Positions 47,078 through 58,723 of a DNA stretch of 64,000 nucleotides are shown in pieces (within the stretch, counting starts at the first letter, position 1; every line of letters begins with the position of its first letter). Position numbers and translations under genes: made by a program. This stretch comes from Sistotremastrum niveocremeum HHB9708 (taxonomy: Eukaryota; Basidiomycota; Agaricomycetes; Sistotremastrales; Sistotremastraceae). Location of the stretch: the NCBI GenBank assembly GCA_001630475.1, contig KV419454.1, positions 17,626-81,625 of the forward strand. The letters run 5' to 3'. The notes below the pieces were generated by a model. The model was not told where the DNA came from, did no database searches, and was given only the letters and a program-made list of their open reading frames with translations.

Positions 47078-50000
47078 ATTCCCAATCTTCAACTTCAATC
47101 TTAAATTTGTCTCTCAATAATTGCATCATCTTATAGGTGCCGCGACATGCCATGCTATGTTGTGATCGAGATAAAGTGTCCATGTCCTTTATCGTTCTAT
47201 GTCAATTTTGAGTCTCGTGCCTGAGTTCATATATTTCTGCTGCCGTAACATATTTTCGTTCCCATTCTCGTTCGTCCCCTGGCTGCTTGGCTGGAGGAAT
47301 ATGGCGAGTGCGGGCCGGAACGTCTGTTTGAGGAGCTGTTTTGAGATTCAGAGTTTATCTGTGGATAACACAGGGATGGAAAATTTAAGGCCCGGCGCTT
47401 GTCTTCGAGATTTTTCTGGGATTTTCTCGAGAGCTGGCGCTTCGCAGTTTCGCACAGCTTGCGGCGCAGCGGGAGATGATTGAACCGAATTTTACGCCAC
47501 GCCACGCCACCTCTCAAAACAAAACAATTATCCCAAGGACACTCGATTCAAGATGACCAAATCATCCATCCAGTCCGTTCTACAAAATTCCCAAATCGTC
47601 TTAAGGACCCAAGGCCCAAGGAATGACAAGGTCAGCCAGGCCGGATCTTAGTCCCCAATATATTACGAGCATATATTCGTGCTCGTATCAGACTTATTGG
47701 GCAGGGTACGTGGTACTTTAGAACGATTCTTCTGTTCTGATTTCGATCGATCGTAGCGTTTGAGGTTAGAGCAGATCCGGGTATGACAGATCGCGCGGGC
47801 GCGGTGCCGCTTTGGCATTGGCAATGGGTCACGGCTCCGGTGAGGTACGAATTTGTTTTGGGAATATATTCGATATCATATTAGAGCGTTCGGCAATCTC
47901 TATGCGACTGTTAATATATTCTGTATGCGTATCAGGAGAATATGTCTATTGAACGAACAAGTGTTTTCTGATCTTGTACTGCGTTTGAATGCTTGGGAGA
48001 AAAAATGAAAGTGGCACAGGGTCTGGGTACGGATTACTGTTGTGGGTCTAGGTGTACGCTTTGATCTCGAAATGGTAAGTCTTGTCCGCTGACGGCCGGA
48101 CTACCTGTTTTGTGCCGAAAAGCCGATGGGGGTCCATGTGATTTGGGGGGTCGGGCGATGTAGGAGCTGCGTTCGGTGTTCGCCTTCTGTTGTGCTAATC
48201 CTCTTTGTGCGTTGTCTGCTTCCGTTTTCTTGCTTGGTTTATTCTGGACGTCTTACTGGGTCTCTTGTCTTGAATTATTGACTGATCTGTCGAATGTGGA
48301 CTAGACTTGCGATTTGTGACTTATTTTCTTGGAATTCATTCTCGATATTCGTCTTGTTACTCGAACAACTGTTGTTCGTCTCGGAACGCAAATCCTAAAG
48401 CACCCGTCGGTGACCGACCTATTCTCATCAGAGCCCAACCAAATCTTTACGCTATTCCCACTCCACCTCCAAGCCCCCTCTACAAACCCACGAGATAATC
48501 AATCCACGGCCATAGACTCTATTACTCTTCGCACCTCTCTCTATCTCTTGATTTCGAACCCTGCATTCCTTGCCTCGATGCTCGTCGATTACCTATCTGT
48601 CATCCTTCTTCACCCGAGCATCTTGGAACGTGGTCTTGATCATGGCCGTCCCTGGAGTCCTATGTTCTATGTAGGAAAGGAGAACTAACTCATCCGCATC
48701 TTGAAGCTGAGTCATTGACTCGCGATGGCGAGAAGGACTGGATACCGTACCGTTTGTTCCCATTTGAACTTAGGATTTTCGCTTCGCATTCTCTGTCAAT
48801 GCATCGTGAAGCGTCCCTATCTCTGACAGATCAACGATCTTGCACTATTATCCATCGCGTTTCGTGAACTCCTGATTGGATTGCTCATGATGATCAGAGT
48901 CCCGTCGGCCGACCCTTCTAACAACGGTGGTTCTACGATCGCTCGCCTATAACCCTTCCCGCTTCTCAAGAGCTTAACACCTTACCTCGCTATGCACTTA
49001 TTCGTAGCCTTATGCGGGAGCCTTTGAACCCTGGATTGCTCAACATCGACGTGATACTTGTAATGGAAGGGCTTTGTCACTGTTGTCTACTTCGCCGTCA
49101 TCCATCACTACACTAGGACCCTGAGGCACTATTGCTATCTTCTTGACTTCGTCACTGTCAATGGATTGTAAAGATGGCTTCGGCAGCTTCATCTCTGGAG
49201 TTTTCTGTCAATCTTCAATGACTACTTATTTCATTTGACTCGACCTGACTGGGATAACAACATAATGCTTTTTATTCTTCTATGACTCGATTATCCAAAG
49301 TCTAGTCGTTCAACAATGGCATCGCAAGGACTGGATTTTCCCAGCGTCAATGAGTCTACAGGGCATCAAAACACAGAGAATACATCCTAGACGCCTTCCT
49401 CACTCATCCGGAAGTCTTCGTCCACATTCTCCAACACCCGCGTTAGATTCTCCAAGCGCTACGTGTACATCACGAACATCACTCCTCCGAACGACTCCAT
49501 CGCAGCACATAGAAGGTGCTTACAACCCCAACTACAAGTGATTGATACAAGCCTGAGTATGATCAAGGATAATACCCTCTAACGAACATCGGCTTCCTTC
49601 GGTCTCGGAGCGCTGCGCCCGGGTATTCGGAGCTATGGACTCGTATCGTATGTACCTATTACCTGAAAACGAGCCCGGGTGGATGGGTATCGTACGTGTA
49701 AGAAAGAGGTGTGCCTGGAATACCTGCGCGAAGAAACGGCCATGGTCAGGAGAGAAATCGTAATACATCAATAGCGATAGGGACCAGTAGGGACTAGATT
49801 CTTGCGTTTGGGCTGCAGCCTGGAATTGTCTGACATACTAGGAAATAGGATGAATAATCATGAGCCGCGATCCCGTCGATTTGGTGCAGTGCTTATGCGA
49901 GCAGCGGCTTGAATGATGCAAAGGATGGGGATGTAAGACGGGGTTAATGACGATTATATTTGAGAGAATTTGTGGACAATGTACGAGTTGGGATAAGTGG

Positions 50001-53000
50001 CTTGAGCGTAAGTTATGGCTTAAGTTAAGGTCGATAAGTCGATAAGGTCCGAGTGTACATTCTTCTAATGAAGGAAGAGGGTTGATGAGGGCATTGACTT
50101 TGATGGAATTGTCATTTCATTCGGTTGAGTGTGATCGAATGGCCGAGCGCTTCATGTAGCGTTTGGGGTGACGGGATGTATGCTGAATTTTATAGCGAAG
50201 TGGGTCGGCAAACAGAGGTATGTGTACCAATATTTCAACGATCATCTGGAAACTTCCAACGACGACCAATGTGAGTATAGCTCGTACTAGTATCCAGAAC
50301 TGGAATGAATAGATCATGGAATTATCTCGAAATTACCTGGGTAGGGGGTACACATATATCCTGACCAGCTGACATAACAAGCCCAAGTCCGATGAATGAG
50401 AAGCGGGAACAAAGTCGGCAAAGAGACGAAGCGACGATCGCTGAGCTAAGACCCTCGTGCTGTGCACAGACGATTCAGATTCAGTAGATGCCGATGCGTG
50501 GGTATGGGACTTTTGAAACTGACATCGTTCGGCTGGGGATAGTCGAAGTGTGTACGAGGACTTATCATAGGCGGAAGCTTGAGTCGAGATGAGAATAAGA
50601 AGTATTTGACAGGATTGTGGAACATTCCTGCCGCTGTGAAATCAACTGGAATATCGGCATATGCGCGTATGTCAAATATGAGGCTTCCCTGTCACTGGGT
50701 TGATGATCGGTTGGAAGGTCAGGCGTAGATCGTTCCCCATTGGAGGAGCACCAAGACGATCTTGAATCTCAGGGGTTCAGAGTAACGAACATCCGCTGGC
50801 ATATTCAAAGAGTTGATAAGACGAGTGAAGAGGTCGCTTAAATCTCAAGGGGGTTAAGAAGATGATTTGTGAGATCGTGCGAATCTAGGCTTGTCTGCGT
50901 TCCTGTGATAGCATGTGGAAGATAATCGGATGTGTCGGACGAACGCATTTTGGACTGCGGCCTGTGGGTGTTCGAACAAGGACTTGACACTGACTGAATT
51001 GTGTACAGTCTTTTCGGACACGTGCGAACCTCCTGTTTCGGAGCTTCCTTGGTCATACAGGCACTGCAGTTAATTTGGGAAGAGGCCTTAGGCTATCCAT
51101 TGTCGTCGATATAGTGTTGAGATAAAGAGGGGACAAAGGAGGGTGTGAGAGATATTACCTGTCTCGAGTCAGCTCGATAAACGATTGGGGTTCTTCATGC
51201 CATAATATTAGAAGTGGGCTCTGAGAAGGTGAGTTAGGGCGGCGGGTTTGCGGAGAAGAGTGTGAGAAAGGAACTGATCGTCTGAGGCGAAGGGTATGAG
51301 AAGTATGGAGTGTTGAACGAACAGGCATTGGTTGTTCTGGAATATGGCAAGTTCCTCGAAGAACAAAAGATCTCGAACATCAAATCGGCGAGCCTAGCCT
51401 GCAAGGTTAACTCTGTTGGAGTATGGCAAATATTTCAGCCAATCCGAAGTCCTGCAGAGCATGACCGGCAGCATTGTCTAAAGACGAGCGTAATTAGAAC
51501 CAATAATAATCAAGCGGAACCAAAATGCGGCCCATTGTGGGAACTTCGGGATTTTAATTATGTGCTCGCTTAGTGGAACAGGGCAGATTGATCGAATGGC
51601 GTGTCGATCGTACCAGTGTCCAAGCATATGCAAGTCTTCACAGCGTGCTGCGCTGGAAACCGAAAATCGGACGCTTTGGAACGGGGTGCTCGCGCCACTG
51701 AGTGTCTCATGATTGGGCGCTTCAGATGGAGAAACTATGGGGCGCACGGTGGGCGGAATCCGTCTTGCCGGAGGCGGCTGTGGCGTTAACGATGTAACCG
51801 TATGGATTGCCAAAAGTGGTCATCGTACAGAGGGGTTGGGGGCAATCGCCACATGTCTGCTTCTATGTGACCACAGGGCCAAGCGAGGACCTGGTTTGAT
51901 GTAGCTATGATGGGAACGAGTGATGACGAGATTAAACGGAGGTGCTGATTGATGGTGAGTGGAATGCATGTTTAGAGAGTGAGATGCCAGTCGTATGTGA
52001 TTATGCTGGTTGTAGCATGAAGAACTGCAGAAGCACACGCCAGCGATGCAAGGCGAACCCTGAAGCGTCATCCATATCCAACGCACTTATGACAATCTGC
52101 CTAGTACGACGTGGACCCTTCTTGCTTCTACATCAGAATATGTGCTTTGAAGGCGATCTCGAGCGATACCCTGAGTGCGGGCAGGAGGCGATCAGCGGCG
52201 TCGGGGAAGCATTGCGAATGGAAGTACCGAAGGCAGCTCTGAGATCTGAGCGTCGGGGAAAATACGCATGTACGGATAAGATAGGAGCTGAGGTTGGGGA
52301 GACTTCGGGTTTGAGATGTTAAGGGTCCATTTGCCCAATTTAGGCTCGCAATCTGATTGATTTGGGAAAGAATGACTTAAGATGATAGCGTGATGTCTTT
52401 CCAACTTTGTACATAGACATTTGATTGATGCTACCTGGCGAAAGGCGTTCAGGGTCGTATAAAGAAAGACACATCCTGAGTGTCTGGTATATGAGACGAG
52501 TAGAAGAACAAGAGGAAATTCCGACCTTACCATGGCAATATCAATAAAAGACAGTTCGGATGTTGTCCTGGTGGCTGTACCGCACTTAAAGAAGTCCCAC
52601 GCTCAACATGTTGCTGGGCAGGGATGGATAGTGAGATGGAATACTCCGGATCATGTCGTCATATCGCACAGAGAGGACAGACGCCCTCGGATGCCTCTTG
52701 AGAGAGTCTGGCAAAAGCCGTGAGACAATATCAGAAAGCCCTTTCCTGGATAAGTGAAAGGCGCTTGCTGATTATGTTCGTGAATGCATGAACTGAAAGC
52801 AGATATCATAAGTCAGGGTTTGACGAATCACCAGTGGCGCCTTAAGGGAGGAACAGAGCCAGATTTCCCACTGCGAGCTATCTTCAACTCGTCTCGTGGG
52901 TTCTGCGCTGACAGAAAGGGCTTCATAGGCATTCTGATCAGAGCGAAGTATACCTTAACGGTCTCGAGCACGTTGGAGCGCTAAGCCATGAGAGTTACCG

Positions 53001-53564
53001 AACTGTTGCTTGGCTGTAGCGTGTCATGACATTGACCCCGCAAGGCCGAGTAGCGAGCACATAGTATGTGGATTCAGGGCTCGTTTCGGGGTCGGTCGTC
53101 TCATAGCGCGTCAAATAGTTAAGTCTCTTGGTCCTCTGCTTTGAATTCAGAATTGGCCGGATGAGGGGCAGATCTATCAGAGATGTTGGTCAAAATCGCG
53201 AACCAAGCGCGCCGAGGCGGGATCCGGAGCGCGTGTTACAAGTTGGCTCGGGAATTCCCCTGCAGCATTAGCAGACTAGCTTCAGGGGGCGACGCCGACG
53301 AAAAGACAAGCCTCTTTCTTTCTAAAGGGAATCCAATTAGGTCTATATATTGCGCTGTGCGTCCTTGTTCCCTATCATGTGCTCGTCGGCCGATCAGGAG
53401 ACCTTGTACTAATTAACTAATCAGAACGGCTCGTTAGGTTCTTTATCGAGCTTTTTGAGTCCATTCTCTGACGGCAGGTGAGTGAGCTTGAATTGAACAT
53501 ACGCGAATGCAGCTCATCGCTTCAAGCCTCTAGGAAGCACAGTTAAATAGAAGACTATTAGGTC
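47078..53564. other. 6.5-kb gene-poor region
   Basis: No gene supported. A 119-codon open frame at 48329-48688 and a 63-codon ATG frame at 52532-52723 (in an ACC-ATG-GC context) are the best of many short frames, but neither has a recognisable domain. A (CCACG)-type pentamer triplet is seen near 47500. No mobile-element protein motifs were found. Confidence 0.45.
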
Positions 53565-54427
53565 ATGTCTGCCTACGGCGCCTTGGTGCGCAAGCCTTCA
53601 GCTACTCAGAAACCCACACAATGGCCACTTGATCCTACGCCTGCCAACGAGAAGATAACAATCTACCACCTTACGCTTGAGACTGCGCCGGAGGCTCTTC
53701 TCAGGCTCATGTATTCCGATTTTCAGGCCGAGGTGGAAGCTGGCATGACGTATCCACAAGAGGGGGACCTGTCGCTCGAACAGTTCTCTGCCTATTACTT
53801 CGCAGCTGATGTACTGGTGGCAATTTCCCAAGTCGATCAGGATGGAAACGCCGAGCTAACGGAAGAGATCGAGGTCGCTCGGAAGGGAAGGTCTTGGGAA
53901 GAGGCTTATGTCGGATGTTACTATGTGAGCACCACTACTACTTGCGTGCCCTCGAGACAGAGTGCTGAACCCTTCTTCCTCTTGTCCTTTGTTCCTTACA
54001 GGTTAAGCCTAACTATCCGGGAAGATCTTCACACGTGAGTCAAATAAACTTTGATCTCTACATTTTACAAGCTAATCTCATTGTCGCTCTCAATCAAGAT
54101 TTGCAACGCGGGATTCATGGTTCCGGCTCGTCATCGCGCCAAAGGATATGGGAGGCTTCTCGCAGCATCGTACCTTCATTATGCCCCGCTTTTGGGTTAT
54201 GAAGCTTCGGTCTTCAACCTAGTCTACACGAATAATGCTGCTTCTATTCGGTACGGCAGAAAATTACCTCCGCACGCCTTTGGTTTCACTGATACGTGGT
54301 CGGCAGGCTTTGGGATCGACTTGGATTTACTCGAGCGGGTCTTATACCGAGAGCTGGACGCTTGAAGACAGCTGACGGCAAAGGCGAAGAATTTGTTGAC
54401 GCAATAATTTTCTATAAACGTTTTTGA
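53565..54427 (+). CDS. Mpr1-like GNAT N-acetyltransferase
   Basis: Four exons, 53565-53924, 54002-54034, 54099-54250 and 54307-54427, all in phase, 221 residues. Closest recognisable relative is yeast Mpr1, which acetylates L-azetidine-2-carboxylate and protects cells through proline-pathway metabolites. Shared features are an N-terminal LMYSDFQAEVEAGMTYPQE, then GCYYVKPNYPGRSSHICNAGF. The acetyl-CoA-binding HRAKGYGRLLAA follows, with the RxxGxG pattern at residues 144-149. Next come YAPLLGYEASVFNLVYTNNA and IRLWDRLGFTRAGLIPRAGRL, then a terminal FVDAIIFYKRF. The last 56-nt intron (54251-54306) is essential: without it the frame runs on to a stop at 54365 and loses the conserved C-terminal strand. 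The first ATG at 53565 has no competitor. Substrate inferred from family only. Confidence 0.9.
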
Positions 54428-54649
54428 ATGGTCATCTGTTGTTCTTTTATGGTGGACGTTGACGAGCGCTAAGATGGTCGGGAATTGAGGAAGTCGCAGC
54501 ATAGAGCGTGAGTCGCCGAAATTGAGCGTTGCCCTGAACGACGCATCATTTACGAGAACAAGCTTACACAGGGGTCTCTATGCGAAAGTCAAGGCACCTC
54601 AGTCGAAGTGGTGTGCCGCTGTCGGGAAAATGTTGACGGGACGGTGATG

Positions 54650-54658
54650 GCCTTCGGC
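54650..54658. repeat. Left target-site duplication GCCTTCGGC
   Basis: Nine bases, GCCTTCGGC, exactly repeated at 55564-55572 on the other side of the inverted-repeat element. A 9-bp duplication is the usual size for Mutator-like transposons. Confidence 0.85.
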
Positions 54659-55563
54659 CATTCTCCTTCCCAGAGGTCCCACAGCTTAGTCGCGATTAAT
54701 CCGAGTACGTAGACCACGATAAATCAGAGGGCGATGTAAGCAAGAGGACATAAGCGAGTTCGGAGATAAGAGTTTAGGACCGCGAAGACAACGCGACGAG
54801 CTGTGGGAGCCTCTGGCACAAGATGACATCCGTTTCCGATCCGAAGTTACCCGTCACTCAATGTCACTATTCCCCAGTAATCACAGAAAAATGAATCATG
54901 TCTTCAACAACGCGCATGGGGGACTGAAAAATGACCATGGGGGTTGTGTTGATGTAATAAAAGAGCCCAAGTCTTTGAATCGAAAACTCGGTGTCTGAAA
55001 CTGTTGACTTTCGTTGGTAGAAGTTGGAGAAGCAACTGCTATGTTCTAACTGAGTCAGGGGAAGGAGGGGAATGCCATTGAAAACGGATTTGATAATATG
55101 GGATCTAGCAGTATTATTCCCATAAAAATACAACATCACGACTACGAGACTTCTTCCTTCCGCTGTCGATTTTTCAGCTTGGGTATCACAAGCTCTACTG
55201 CTCGGCCATAGAGGATATCGCTGCGGTAAATGGTGGAAATTTTGGGACAGCACCCGGTATTATGGCCGAATGATTTGCTATACAACCGGTATCCAAATCA
55301 CATACCGAATACGATCATTCGTTCGCAATGTTAAAGGCAATTGCGCAACCGTGACTGACAAGCAAACGCAAACATTTCGGATCGGAAACGGATGTCATCT
55401 TGTGCCAGAGGCTCCCACAGCTCGTCGCGTTGTCTTCGCGGTCATATGCATTCTTAAGTCCGAAATCGCTTATGTGCCCTCGCTTACGTGCCCTCTAATA
55501 CATCGTGGTCTACGTACTCGGATTAATCGCGACTAAGCTGTGGGACCTCTGGGAAGGAGAATG
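54659..55563. mobile_element. Non-autonomous Mutator-like (MULE) or foldback DNA element, 905 bp
   Basis: Terminal inverted repeats of 187-188 bp: 54659-54845 and 55376-55563. The outer 62 bp are identical on both sides (starting CATTCTCCTTCCCAGAGG); the rest of the arms matches at roughly nine positions in ten. A perfect 9-bp direct repeat GCCTTCGGC flanks the element. Long arms plus a 9-bp duplication point to the Mutator superfamily; the size and the lack of a transposase frame in the 530-bp interior mark it as non-autonomous. Each arm is itself an imperfect palindrome: a ~27-bp word related to CCAGAGG-TCCCACAGCT-GTCGCG occurs at 54670-54697 and 55405-55431, and inverted at 54790-54816 and 55525-55553. 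It begins 231 bp after the acetyltransferase stop. The matching target duplication and near-identical outer arms suggest a fairly young insertion. Confidence 0.88.
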
Positions 55564-55572
55564 GCCTTCGGC
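55564..55572. repeat. Right target-site duplication GCCTTCGGC
   Basis: Exact copy of the 9-bp word at 54650-54658. Confidence 0.85.
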
Positions 55573-57655
55573 TCCGTATTGCTTCGCGTTCCGATTCTTG
55601 CCGCGCTGTGTAGACTCATGCTATTGAGATATTCTGGCGTAGCTTCTCCTGTGTGTTACGTGAGGCGGCAGATCCATCATCTTTGCTCTCGGCCAGGCTT
55701 CATTGGTTCTTGAGCTGAACGGCAAAACATCGAGGTCCATGGACTTGCTATCGATATGATCCTATAGCAAGATGGGATCATGGCTTGACAGAGAAGAGTG
55801 TCATGCCGGCGTGCGTTCCATCTCGGCGATCCCTGTGCTGTGCAGTCTGGTCCTGAATCTGGATCGGCCTGTAGACTAACCATCACCCTCATCCCAAATC
55901 AGTCCTCACTAAGTACCCATAAGTTTTTGACTTGCTACCGTGAGGAGTTGATCGTCTTCGATGGACCTCAGGCTGTATAGGTTCGTCGATGTAGCCTTTC
56001 GAGACGCTACTGTAAGTCACAATCCGTGCTGTGCGCCGTAAACTCCTAGCGCTCGTTTGACAAATGAGGGACAGCGGTATCATCATAGTTCCATGGCATG
56101 CGATGGACTTAGGAAGAAAACTTTCGTCGTCAATGGTGTTCCTCTCTGACGTTAACGATAACATATGCTTCCCTATGACTTAAATCAAGTGCGCCTTGTA
56201 CAAGTATGTCATCGATGGAGTGATTGGAGCGTTACAAGAATTCGAAGCGCATGCACATTTCCAGTTGTGTAGCAAATGTATCACCCAGACGTTGATACAT
56301 GATCATGACAATGGCGGCTACACGTCAGGGAAAGCGTGAGGTACTAGATCGCTTAGGTATGTAGATTTCGAGCATATATCAGGGTCAGCAGCTGTCGCAG
56401 ATTTTTGGTGCGATGGGTGCACTCTCATGGATATGCGCTGATACATGTAGGAACTAAAGTGTACATGCGAGCAGTGTAACTTACATTACAGCGGTGATGG
56501 ACCCTTGATGATAGCCCATCTCGGGCTCAAGCCTTAAGATCAGTTTCCCACCTTGTCCTAATTAGGAGATAGGAATGTCTCTAAACGGCATGATAAGGTG
56601 ACTAAAGCAGCGAAGGTCGGAATTAGGCTGTGTGAAGACTGGATGTTGCTAGTCTGAGGACAATTCACTCCAAGTGCTGCGACGAGTATCGGGGGAGCAT
56701 TTCACAAGTCTAGGGATGCATATTGAAGCATATGCGGCCATGCTCGCACTTCCACCAGGCGTACTTATCTGGGAAGCCGGAAACTCTTCGAAAAAGGAAA
56801 TATCGATCACCGAAATGCCCGGAGGAAATACTGATTGGCCGGGTAATATTACAGGGAATTTGATCTGCTCCATAGCTGTAACAAAGGCAATAATCTCGGT
56901 AGTCTGGGATATAGTTCTGGTAAATTGAATCCACTTTTGCAAACTTCACGAAGGGCCAGTGGGAGTGAAAACCTTTACAAAGTAACCCGATTCTATTGCT
57001 GCAGGGACCAGCCTTCTCCAGCAGTTCGATCCTACTTCAAATACTAAACGCTCGTCATGGCGGAGAACCCTGAGCTGCGCGACTACACGTCTCGAGATGC
57101 CAATTGAGTCATTGGTTCACGATCGTGCCAGGATAGTTTGACTTCGAATCTCCCGTCCGGCTTCAGTAAAACTGAACGCTTTTAAGTCACGAGAACATCG
57201 GTTGTATCATCGCGAGTATCGCGGGTTAAGCAGTCCAGAAGACACACTGCAAAAGATAGCGTCGATGTCATGCAGCTTTCCACGTGGCAAGCCGTGTCGG
57301 ACTGATCAGCATCGATCAGTTCTCTCTTAGCGGTCAGGGAGCTCCTCAGGGATCCCATATCCAGCCACGCCTCAGGCCTCAGGGGCTGCGGCCAGCCGTT
57401 CTTGGATCGCTCTATGTTGAGCTCTTCACGTTATCAGAGCCCAAGAATGGGAGCCGAGTACTTCTGGGAACATTGCACGGAACTATTTTTCTGAGATTGA
57501 ATGTTAGGTCTTCACTCGATCACAGATGGTCCAACCCCTCTGTTGTGGCATCGGCGCTTTGAGCAGGCGGCAGGGTCCATCAAGACGTGATTGTAGCGTA
57601 TTTATGCAAGGATAGAGCCGAAGATGACATTCTGGAACGTGACTTCAAGCTTGCT
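55573..57655. other. Intergenic
   Basis: About 2.1 kb. Open frames of up to ~97 codons overlap on both strands (for example at 56649-56942) without domains or starts that can be defended. No repeats of note. Confidence 0.4.
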
Positions 57656-58723
57656 CTATGATAGGATACATATCTGGACGCAAGGGAGTGTCGAAGCTGG
57701 CATTAAGTAGCATGTCTGATTCAGCGACGCCTCCGGCGGGGTCGAAGACTGATGCTGGTCGGAGTGATCGACGACCCTGCTCCTGAACATAAGTGACGTG
57801 GTGACTAAGCGCTGGCCATTATGGTTCTTGGCATAAAATTCCTGGAGAGTAATGGATGGAAAGGGGCTCTGGAAAACAGCTGCTCCAGATAGCGTAGGAA
57901 TGCCAGATGTGAGATAGGAGAGTAGCAAACATTGGTGCGTTCTTGATCCATGGCAATTCGAAGCCCGACGGCGGCATGGAATAGCCATATAAAAGCCGGA
58001 GCACGTTTCTTACCCGAGTACGCGGCTGGTGCATGCTCCGACGATCATACTAAGTACAAGCCGGGTTATTTGCCATGTGAGAAGTCAGGGTCCCAGTTAA
58101 GAACGTCGGGTCGTTCTGCACAGAACAAACCAACAAAAGAATAGCTTCAGGACGTTCTTCATGGATAGTTGCTGAAGGGACATGGCAAGTTATGCGCACC
58201 GAACGTTTGTCGTTATCGCAGATGATGGCGTCGAGGCGGGATATGAAATATTTAGATTCCAGAAGCAAGGAACAAGGCATCAGAGTCGAATTTCCGACTT
58301 AGATCCTACTGGACATCTGAGAGTTTGTAATCTTGCAAACCAGTCGGTGGACTAAAGTTTACCTGATTAAGGTTCCCGACAAATTGGCTCAAGGCTAAGA
58401 AGAGACAAAGGAAAGCTCACTAGTATCTTTCCCACAGGAAACGGCTTCATGGGTAAGTAATGATCTATCCCATCTGGGTCGACGTCGATGAGGGCTTGAG
58501 GACGGACGGGCAACAGAATGAGTGCACGGTATCCACTGGAGAGATAACGAGGTATCCCAATATTGCGCATGATTTCACGATAGCAGTCAATTCTTGCCCT
58601 TAGCTGCTTCTCTGAAAGAGTTAACGGCCATTCTGCAATTAAGGATGCTGTACTTGAAATGGTCGTCAGAGGGCATGTGTCTTTTGTTCTTTGTCTTGAA
58701 CGCAGTACCGCGAGGATGAACAA
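57656..58723 (-). CDS. Candidate multi-exon gene of unknown function
   Basis: Three protein-like stretches follow each other on the minus strand. The first, near 58400-58640, reads EWPLTLSEKQLRARIDCYRE, IMRNIGIPRYLSSGYRALI and LLPVRPQALIDVDPDGIDHY, ending at a GTGAGC donor near 58425. The second, 58050-58280, reads SKYFISRLDAIICDNDKRS, VRITCHVPSATIHEERPEAI and LLLVCSVQNDPTFLTGTLTS. The third, 57656-57990, includes GAAVFQSPFPSITLQEFYAK and NHNGQRLVTTSLMFRSRVVD. I could not find one set of splice sites that joins all three, and I do not recognise the family. Exon limits and the ends of the gene are therefore uncertain; a decayed gene is possible. Confidence 0.35.

Noticed and set aside
52532-52723. 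63-codon ATG frame (MAISIKDSSDVVLVAVPHL...)
   Set aside because: Good start context but no domain, no splice partners and no other support; may be real but cannot be defended.
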